Assembly (NCBI GenBank): GCA_016218905.1 | Contig: JACRCS010000373.1 | Span: forward strand, 1-10,844 | Source: Deltaproteobacteria bacterium | Lineage (GTDB): Bacteria > Desulfobacterota_C > Deferrisomatia > Deferrisomatales > JACRMM01 | Length of the DNA: 10,844 bases | Direction: 5' to 3' | In this document: piece after piece, positions 5,532-10,844 of the stretch | Position numbering within the stretch: position 1 is the stretch's first letter | Layout of the letters: every line of letters begins with the position of its first letter | The notes under the pieces: model-generated | Database searches by the model: none | Told to the model about the DNA's origin: nothing | What the model saw: only the letters and a program-made list of their open reading frames with translations | Program-made: the position numbers and the translations under genes

Positions 5532-6875
5532 TTGCTCCGCCTGTGCGAGTTCGTCTCCGACACTCCCGCGGCCGCGATCCCGAGCGCCGCGTGGGAACGC
5601 GCCCGGACCGTGCTCGTCGACACGGCCGGCGTGATCGTCGGCGGCTCCGGCGCGGCGGAGATCGGCGCCCTCGGCGAGGGGTTCTCGCAGGTCCCCGGCG
5701 GAAGCGCCCGCTTCGGCCGGACCGGCCGTTACGCCCCCCAGGACGCCGCCCTGCTGAACGGGCTCGCCGGCTCCACCCTGGAATTCGAGGAAGGAAACTC
5801 CCGCGCGAAGGGCCACCCCGCCATCCAGCTCCTCCCCGCGATCGCCGCGGTGAGCGATGCGAGGAGGAGCTCGGGAGAGACGCTCCTCGCCGGCATCGCG
5901 CTCGGCTACGAGGCGGCGGCCCGGGTCAGCCGGGCCTGTAACCTGCGCAAGGGATTCCACCCCAGCGGCACGTGGGGGACGGTGGGGGCGGCCCTGGGCG
6001 TCGGCCGCGTGCTCTCCCGGAGCGCGGAAGAGCTCGCGGAGGTGGCGAACCTCGCCGCCGGCTTCTGTATCTCGCCCTACGTCCGCAACTCCTTCTCCGG
6101 CTACTCCGCGGCGGCGACCTTCGCCGCCCTGGCCAACCACCTCGGCGTCCTGGCCAACGTCTTCCACGACTCCGGCCTGCGCGCCGATCCCGCGAGCTTC
6201 TCGGTCACCTTCTCGAAGTTCGTCTCCGACTCCCTGGCGTGGGAGGAGCTGACGCGGGACCTCGGCTCGGACTACGCGATCGCCTCGGGCTACCTGAAGC
6301 ACTACCCCTCCTGCCGTTTCACCCACCCCGCCGTCGACGCGCTGGAGAGGCTCCTCGAAAGCGGGTCGGTCCGGCCCGAAGAGATCGAGCGGCTGGACGT
6401 CACCACCTATGACGCGGCGGCGCACGCGACCGGCATCCCGCGAAACGCCGACGCGTTGCGCTTCTCCATCCCATACCTCCTGGCGGCCCGGCTCTGCTTC
6501 GGAGAGCTCGATCGCGCCGTACTGACCGACGAGTGCGTGGACGATCCCGCCGTGGTCTCGCTGGCGGAGCGGGTCGCCGTCGCGGCCCGGCCGGAGTACG
6601 AGGCGCTGCGGCCGGCGTGCAGTCCGGCGCGCGTGGAGCTCCGGCTGAAGGACGGGCGGACCCTCGCCGAGGAGGTCCTCTGCTGCCGCGGAGACCCTCA
6701 CGCTCCCTTGACTCCCGGCGAGGTCGAACGGAAGTTCCTGGGCCTCGCGGAGCCGACCCTCGGTCCGGAGAAGGCCCGGGGCTTCCTCCGGTCCGCGGCC
6801 CGGGTGGAGGAGCTTCCCGACGTGAGGGAGCTCTTCCTGAGGCTCCAACCGGACGCGGACCTCTCCCGTGCCTAG
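5532..6875 (+). CDS. MmgE/PrpD-family protein (dehydratase/epimerase/decarboxylase superfamily)
   Basis: This 447-residue cytosolic enzyme belongs to the family that includes 2-methylcitrate dehydratase, cis-aconitate decarboxylase and iminodisuccinate epimerase. The N-terminal helical domain starts with the usual WERARTVLVDTAGVIVGG. GFHPSGTWGT (141-150) carries the conserved His143, and LKHYPSCRFTHPAVDA holds Lys256, equivalent to a catalytic lysine of the family. The C-terminal lid domain shows VELRLKDGRT and GDPHAPLTPGEVERKF. Two positions deviate: the usual DFDD-T motif reads EFEEGN (84-89), and the segment normally containing TK-LH reads SPYVRNSFSG (181-190), without the lysine. TTG 5532 is the first standard start codon, but the ribosome site points to ACG 5517 (five more residues). 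The stop overlaps the next gene by eight bases. The substrate is unknown; it is unlikely to be a plain 2-methylcitrate dehydratase. Confidence 0.85.
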   Translation: MLRLCEFVSDTPAAAIPSAAWERARTVLVDTAGVIVGGSGAAEIGALGEGFSQVPGGSARFGRTGRYAPQDAALLNGLAGSTLEFEEGNSRAKGHPAIQLLPAIAAVSDARRSSGETLLAGIALGYEAAARVSRACNLRKGFHPSGTWGTVGAALGVGRVLSRSAEELAEVANLAAGFCISPYVRNSFSGYSAAATFAALANHLGVLANVFHDSGLRADPASFSVTFSKFVSDSLAWEELTRDLGSDYAIASGYLKHYPSCRFTHPAVDALERLLESGSVRPEEIERLDVTTYDAAAHATGIPRNADALRFSIPYLLAARLCFGELDRAVLTDECVDDPAVVSLAERVAVAARPEYEALRPACSPARVELRLKDGRTLAEEVLCCRGDPHAPLTPGEVERKFLGLAEPTLGPEKARGFLRSAARVEELPDVRELFLRLQPDADLSRA

Positions 6876-7446
6876 GCCCCGGGGAGCGCCTTCCCAGGCG
6901 GAACGCCACCGGGGGACCCTCGAGGGCCTCGGCGCCCGAATCCGCACGGAGAGGACCCGGCTGGGGCTCTCCCTCGACGCCCTGGCCCGGCGCGTGGGCG
7001 TCAGCAAGATGACGCTCCAGCGGATCGAGACGGGGGTCACCTCCCCCTCGATCGTCACCCTGGCGGAGATCTCGTACCACCTGAAGCGGCCCGTGGAGTC
7101 CCTCATCCGGGAGGGGGACGCCAAGGTCGTCGTGCTCCGGAACGGCGACCAGGAGAGCCTCTTCGACCCGGCCCAGGGCATCCGCGTGGTCGCGCCCCAA
7201 GGCCTCATCTCTGAGCGGATCGTGATCACCCACGCGGAGCTCAAGGCAGGCACCGTCATCGACGCGCACACGAACCGCGGCTTCGAGTGGGCCCTCCTGA
7301 CCGAAGGCGCGGCCGTGATCGGGGTCGGAGACAAGGAGTACCGCGTGGAGGGAGGCGACGCGATCTTCTACGACGCCCACTACCCCCACTGGATCCGGGT
7401 CGAGCGGGACGTCCGGTACGTGGGTCTGTTCCTGCGGGATTCATAG
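6868..7446 (+). CDS. XRE-family transcriptional regulator with cupin sensor domain
   Basis: This is a 192-residue one-component regulator. Residues 18-80 form an XRE/HTH_3 helix-turn-helix: LGARIRTERTRLGLSLDALA leads into RRVGVSKMTLQRIETGVTSPS, the recognition helix and turn. Residues ~115-190 form a cupin barrel; His134 (DAHTNRGFE), Glu140 and His174 (YPHWI) could bind a metal or the effector. This arrangement usually senses a small metabolite and controls the neighbouring transport or catabolic genes. It is translated from a GTG overlapping the PrpD-like gene by eight bases and followed after 12 bases by the dehydrogenase, so it most likely regulates its own operon. Whether it represses or activates is not shown by the sequence. 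Confidence 0.9.
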   Translation: MPRPRGAPSQAERHRGTLEGLGARIRTERTRLGLSLDALARRVGVSKMTLQRIETGVTSPSIVTLAEISYHLKRPVESLIREGDAKVVVLRNGDQESLFDPAQGIRVVAPQGLISERIVITHAELKAGTVIDAHTNRGFEWALLTEGAAVIGVGDKEYRVEGGDAIFYDAHYPHWIRVERDVRYVGLFLRDS

Positions 7447-7458
7447 AGGAAGGCGCGG

Positions 7459-8451
7459 ATGAGCGAGCACCGGGTGGTGATCACGGACTTCCTGACCGGA
7501 AGCCTGGAGCGGGAGCGGGAGGTCCTCTCCGACGTCGCCGAGGTCTCCGCCTGCGGCGCGCGCACGGAGGAGGAGCTCGTCGGACGGGTCGAGGACGCCG
7601 ACGCGCTGATGGTCTACCACACGATCCGCCTCTCCCGGCGGACGATCGACCGGCTCGACCGGTGCCGCCTCATCGTCCGGTGCGGCGTCGGCTTCGACAA
7701 CGTCGACCACGCCTTCGCGCGGCAGAGGGGCATCCCGGTGGCGAACGTGCCCGACTACGGGTCCGAGGAGGTCGCGGACTCGGCCGTGGGGATGGCCCTC
7801 GCCCTGGCGCGCGGCGTCGCCTGCCTGAACTCCCGGCTGCGCGCCGGAGAGGGCCCGTGGAGCCACTCCCAGGTCGCTCCCCTCCAACGGCTGCGGGGTC
7901 AGTCCTTCGGTGTCGTGGGCCTCGGCCGGATCGGCACGGCGGCCGCCCTCCGGGCGAAGGCGTTCGGGATGGAGGTCCTCTTCTACGACCCGTACAAGCC
8001 CGACGGTTTCGACAAGGCGCTCGGGATCACCCGGGTCGAGTCGCTGGAGGAGCTCCTGACCCGCTCCCGGATCGTGAGCCTCCACTGCCCCCTCACCCCG
8101 GAGACCCGGCACCTGGTCGACGAGGCGGCCCTCGCCCGCATGCCCGAGGGCTCCTACGTCGTCAACACGGCTCGGGGGGAGGTCCTCGACACCGCGGCGG
8201 TGGCCGAGGCGATCGCTTCCGGGCACCTGGCCGGCGCGGGCGTGGACGTCTTTCCGCGGGAACCGCCCCTGGACGACCCCCTCGTGAAGGTCTGGCGGGA
8301 TCCCGAACACCCGGCGCACCACCGCGTGCTCGTTACGCCCCACGCCGCCTTCTACTCCGAGGCCGGCGTCGAAGAGATGCGCGTCAAGGGGGCGGAAGCG
8401 TGCCGGCGAGCGATCCTGGGGCTGCCGCTTCGAAGCGTCGTGAACGGATAG
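7459..8451 (+). CDS. NAD(P)-dependent D-2-hydroxyacid dehydrogenase (CtBP/SerA-like)
   Basis: This 330-residue cytosolic oxidoreductase is predicted to interconvert a 2-oxoacid and a D-2-hydroxyacid. The Rossmann loop GLGRIG is at 154-159, followed by the acidic FYDPYKP that favours NAD. The catalytic triad of the family is intact: Arg239 in NTARGEV, Glu268 in FPREPP and His295 in TPHAAFYS. IVRCGVGFDNVD (72-83) and NVPDYGSEEVADSAVG are typical of the CtBP-like branch. There is no C-terminal ACT domain, so it is not the regulated form of phosphoglycerate dehydrogenase. ATG 7459 has AGGAAGG (7447-7453) five bases upstream. Its position between regulator and importer suggests it acts on the imported compound or a product of the PrpD-like enzyme. 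The substrate is not predictable. Confidence 0.92.
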   Translation: MSEHRVVITDFLTGSLEREREVLSDVAEVSACGARTEEELVGRVEDADALMVYHTIRLSRRTIDRLDRCRLIVRCGVGFDNVDHAFARQRGIPVANVPDYGSEEVADSAVGMALALARGVACLNSRLRAGEGPWSHSQVAPLQRLRGQSFGVVGLGRIGTAAALRAKAFGMEVLFYDPYKPDGFDKALGITRVESLEELLTRSRIVSLHCPLTPETRHLVDEAALARMPEGSYVVNTARGEVLDTAAVAEAIASGHLAGAGVDVFPREPPLDDPLVKVWRDPEHPAHHRVLVTPHAAFYSEAGVEEMRVKGAEACRRAILGLPLRSVVNG

Positions 8452-8458
8452 AAGAGCC

Positions 8459-9274
8459 ATGGCGACCGCGAAGATCGAGGTGAAGGGCCTCTGCAAGACC
8501 TTCGGGCCCTCCGAGAAGTCGCGAGAGGCCCGGGAGGTCCTGAAGGACGTCACCTTCGGCATCCGGGACGGCGAGATCCTCTGCCTCCTGGGCCCGAGCG
8601 GATGCGGGAAGACCACCGTGCTGAACATCCTCGCCGGGTTCCAGGAGCCGAGCCGGGGGGAGGTGGCGGTGAACGGCCGGCGCATCGAGAGGCCGGGCCC
8701 GGACCGGGGCGTCGTCTTCCAGGAGCACGGCCTCTTCCCCTGGCGGACGGTGCTCCAGAACATCCTCTTCGGGCCGCAGATGCTCGGGAGGGAGCCTTCG
8801 GAGAGCCTCTCCGCCGCGCAGCAGTACATCGACCTCATCGGGCTCCGCGGGTTCGAGCACCACTACCCCCACCAGCTCTCCGGGGGCATGCAGCAGCGGG
8901 TCTCCATCGCCCGGGTCCTCGTGAACCGCCCCGACATCCTGCTCATGGACGAGCCCTTCGGGAAGCTCGACGCCCAGACCCGGGCCGCCATGCAGGTCCT
9001 CCTGCTGGACGTGTGGGAGAAGGTCCGTGCGACGATCCTCTTCATCACCCACGACATCGACGAAGCGATCTTCCTCGGCGACCGGATCTTCGTCATGTCC
9101 TGCAACCCGGGCCGGGTGGTGAAGGAGATCGACGTCAGGCTCCCGCGCCCGCGGGACTACGACATCGTCGCCTCCCTCGAGTACCTGGAGATCAAGCGGT
9201 CGATCCTCCACGTACTGAAGGGAATGCCGGAGCGCTGCGAGGCCGCCCCGGCGTCCGAAGGGTGCGCGCCATGA
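8459..9274 (+). CDS. ABC transporter ATPase, nitrate/sulfonate/taurine type
   Basis: This 271-residue nucleotide-binding subunit resembles SsuB/TauB and powers uptake through the adjoining permease. Walker A GPSGCGKTT spans 45-53, the Q-loop is at Gln88 (FQEHGLFPW), the signature LSGGMQQR is at 140-147, Walker B LLMDEP is at 161-166, followed by a D-loop (GKLDAQT), and the switch His198 lies in THDIDEAIFLGDR. FPWRTVLQNI and the ILFITHDIDEA ending are characteristic of this transporter class. It begins eight bases after the dehydrogenase stop with only a weak purine-rich ribosome site, and its stop overlaps the permease start as ATGA. All catalytic motifs are intact. Confidence 0.95.
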   Translation: MATAKIEVKGLCKTFGPSEKSREAREVLKDVTFGIRDGEILCLLGPSGCGKTTVLNILAGFQEPSRGEVAVNGRRIERPGPDRGVVFQEHGLFPWRTVLQNILFGPQMLGREPSESLSAAQQYIDLIGLRGFEHHYPHQLSGGMQQRVSIARVLVNRPDILLMDEPFGKLDAQTRAAMQVLLLDVWEKVRATILFITHDIDEAIFLGDRIFVMSCNPGRVVKEIDVRLPRPRDYDIVASLEYLEIKRSILHVLKGMPERCEAAPASEGCAP

Positions 9275-10038
9275 AGCTGACCCGGAGCGTCCCCTTCGCC
9301 TACGCGCTGTCGGCGGTCCTCTTCCTCGGCGTCTGGTATACCCTCTCGCTCCGGACGACGCCCCTCTTCTTCCCCTCGCCCACCTTGGTCCTACGGGCGT
9401 TCCGGGACATGATCGCGGACGGGAGCCTCTGGGGACACCTGCGGGTGAGCTTCCTCCGGATCCTCGCCGGCTGGAGCATCGGCAGCGCCGTGGGGATCCC
9501 GCTGGGCCTCCTGATGGGAGACTTCCGGTTCGTCCGGAACGTCCTCAATCCCTACATCCAGTTCTTCCGCTTCATCCCGCCGATCGCCTTCGTGACCCTC
9601 TCCCTGATCTGGTTCGGGATGGGGGAGACGGCCAAGGTCGTCCTGATCGTCTACACGACGGTCTTCATCGTCACCGTCAACACCATCGCGGGGGTGACGA
9701 GCGTCAATCCCCTCCACCAGCAGGCGGCCCGGTGCCTCGGCGCGAACCGCCTCCGGATCTTCACCCGGGTGATCCTCCCCTCGACCATCCCCTTCCTCCT
9801 GACGGGCATGCGCCTCGCCATGGGGAACTCCTTCATGACCATCGTCTCGGCCGAGATGATCGCCGCCGACAAGGGGCTCGGCTTCCTCATCTTCACGTCG
9901 CGGCTGTTCATGCAGACGGAGAGGATCTTCGTCGGGATCGTCGCCCTGGGAATCCTCGGCTTCGTCGTGGACGCGCTCTTCCGACTCTCGATCCAGCGGT
10001 TCGCCAAGCAGTACCTCTTTTTCTTCCAAGAGAAATGA
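9271..10038 (+). CDS. ABC transporter permease, SsuC/TauC type
   Basis: This 255-residue inner-membrane permease has about six hydrophobic segments: one at 7-27, then around 62-83, 100-116, 121-143, 172-195 and 217-237. The cytoplasmic coupling (EAA) loop reads AARCLGANRLRIFTRVILP (152-170), with the conserved Gly and the Ile-Leu-Pro ending that dock on the ATPase. PLFFPSPTLVLRAF after the first segment and GLGFLIFTSR near the end are family hallmarks. It starts by the four-base ATGA overlap with the ATPase gene, so the two are translationally coupled. A single permease gene implies a homodimer in the membrane. Confidence 0.94.
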   Translation: MKLTRSVPFAYALSAVLFLGVWYTLSLRTTPLFFPSPTLVLRAFRDMIADGSLWGHLRVSFLRILAGWSIGSAVGIPLGLLMGDFRFVRNVLNPYIQFFRFIPPIAFVTLSLIWFGMGETAKVVLIVYTTVFIVTVNTIAGVTSVNPLHQQAARCLGANRLRIFTRVILPSTIPFLLTGMRLAMGNSFMTIVSAEMIAADKGLGFLIFTSRLFMQTERIFVGIVALGILGFVVDALFRLSIQRFAKQYLFFFQEK

Positions 10039-10049
10039 AAGGAGACTCC

Positions 10050-10844
10050 ATGAGAAGATCGTTCGCCGCCGCCCTCGCCGCCGCCTTCCTGCTCTCGAGC
10101 CTCGCCGCCCCCGCCCGGGCCGACCAGAAGCTCCGGATCGGGACCGGGATCGACCCGGTCTACACGACCTACTACGTCGCCGAGTCGCTCGGTCTCTTCA
10201 AGAAGCACGGGGTGGACGCGGAGCTGAAACTCTTCTCCCGCGGGGGAGAGGCCCTCGACGCCCTCATGGCGGGCGAGCTCCAGGCGCAATCGAGCGCCGA
10301 GTACCCGGACATCCTCGCCATCGACAAGAACCCCGACGTCATCATCGTCGGCGTCTCCTGCGTCGCGCCTCATACGATCAAGCTGACGGCGCGGGCGGAC
10401 ATCAAGAAGCCGCAGGACTTCATCGGGAAGAAGATCGGCTCGGCGCTCGGATCGGTGACGGACTACTGCTTCGACAAGTACTTCGAGAAGAACGGGGTCG
10501 ACAGGTCGAAGGTCAACTACGTGAACGTGCCGCCGCCCGAGTCCGTGCCGCTCCTCGACAAGGGCGACATCTCCGCCTTCTTCTACTGGGAACCGTGGCC
10601 GTCGAAGGCGTTGGAGGTGAGCGGAAGCAAGGTGCACATCCTCGGCTCGTCGGCCCAGCTTGGCGTCTACTCGTCCAAGCTCTTCATCACGGTGCCGAGG
10701 TCGTTCGCGGAGAAGAACCCGGATACGATCAAGAACTTCCTGAAGGCCCTCAGCGAGGCAGGCGAGTACGCGCAGCAGAACCCGCAGGAGGCCCACAAGA
10801 TCGTCGCCAAGAAGATCCCGAGCCTCACGCCCGAGGCGATCGCC
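10050..10844 (+). CDS. ABC transporter substrate-binding protein (NMT1/SsuA-like), 3' end missing
   Basis: This is a periplasmic receptor for the adjoining importer; 265 codons are present and the window ends inside the gene. The signal peptide is MRRSFAAALAAAFLLSSLAAPARA, with cleavage after Ala24. The mature protein opens KLRIGTGIDPVYTTYYVAESL, followed by GLFKKHGVDAEL, the usual start of the nitrate/sulfonate/THI5-like family. KPQDFIGKKIG (120-130) and FFYWEPWPSKA (177-187) are the domain-crossover and cleft segments; the aromatic residues there are likely to contact the ligand. ATG 10050 has AGGAG five bases upstream, 11 bases after the permease stop. Family members bind aliphatic sulfonates, nitrate, pyrimidines or aromatic acids, so the ligand cannot be named. 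Confidence 0.92.
   Translation, partial: MRRSFAAALAAAFLLSSLAAPARADQKLRIGTGIDPVYTTYYVAESLGLFKKHGVDAELKLFSRGGEALDALMAGELQAQSSAEYPDILAIDKNPDVIIVGVSCVAPHTIKLTARADIKKPQDFIGKKIGSALGSVTDYCFDKYFEKNGVDRSKVNYVNVPPPESVPLLDKGDISAFFYWEPWPSKALEVSGSKVHILGSSAQLGVYSSKLFITVPRSFAEKNPDTIKNFLKALSEAGEYAQQNPQEAHKIVAKKIPSLTPEAIA

Noticed and set aside
4070..5623. Long leftward open frame (517 codons) opposite the gamma-lyase
   Set aside because: It is a shadow frame. The plus strand has complete PLP-enzyme motifs.
5510..5941. 143-codon frame from the GTG next to GAGGAGG
   Set aside because: It is out of frame with the PrpD-like protein, Arg-rich and without family features, and the GTG overlaps the ribosome site itself.
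5253..7334. Long leftward open frame (693 codons) opposite the PrpD-like and regulator genes
   Set aside because: It is a shadow frame with low-complexity Arg/Gly/Glu composition, spanning three well-supported plus-strand genes.
1..10844. CRISPR array, rRNA or tRNA genes, prophage genes
   Set aside because: There are no regularly spaced repeat-spacer units, no rRNA signature stretches, no complete cloverleaf and no phage structural or integrase genes visible.

Overview
The window is GC-rich DNA from an unidentified bacterium. Signal peptides and periplasmic-type c cytochromes point to a Gram-negative cell. The gene style is compatible with Acidobacteriota, Rokubacteria-like or deltaproteobacterial lineages, but nothing here fixes the taxon. 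Two compositional zones are visible. Bases 1 to about 1480 are clearly less GC-rich (the 60-base line at 781 is 30/60 G+C), whereas the rest is strongly GC-rich (the 60-base line at 7681 is 43/60).

Left zone (1-1606): a perfect terminator-like hairpin at the edge, a pair of IS-end-like direct repeats, about 600 bases without a believable gene, and one leftward gene for an unrecognised helical protein of 190 residues. Upstream of that gene lies a leftward promoter-like sequence, then a structured leader ending in a strong hairpin with seven T's, then two small palindromes. Together these look like an attenuated leader. The zone looks like accessory or acquired DNA.

Middle zone (1704-5374), all rightward: a promoter-like site, then a class II cytochrome c (c'/c556-like) and a secreted diheme cytochrome c. 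After a short patch of heptamer repeats come a cystathionine beta-synthase and an overlapping cystathionine gamma-lyase/synthase. The last two form a reverse transsulfuration pair, homocysteine to cystathionine to cysteine. A weak terminator-like element follows.

Right zone (5451-10844), all rightward and tightly packed: a promoter-like site, an MmgE/PrpD-family enzyme, an XRE-cupin regulator, a CtBP/SerA-type D-2-hydroxyacid dehydrogenase, and a three-part nitrate/sulfonate/taurine-type ABC importer (ATPase, permease, and a binding protein cut by the window end). Gaps and overlaps are at most about 12 bases, so this looks like one operon. The reading is a self-regulated uptake and catabolism module for a small organic acid or related anion whose identity is not shown by the sequence. 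This is the best candidate for an undescribed system. Two oddities add interest: the PrpD-like enzyme departs from the family's catalytic motifs, and its best ribosome binding site points at an ACG codon.
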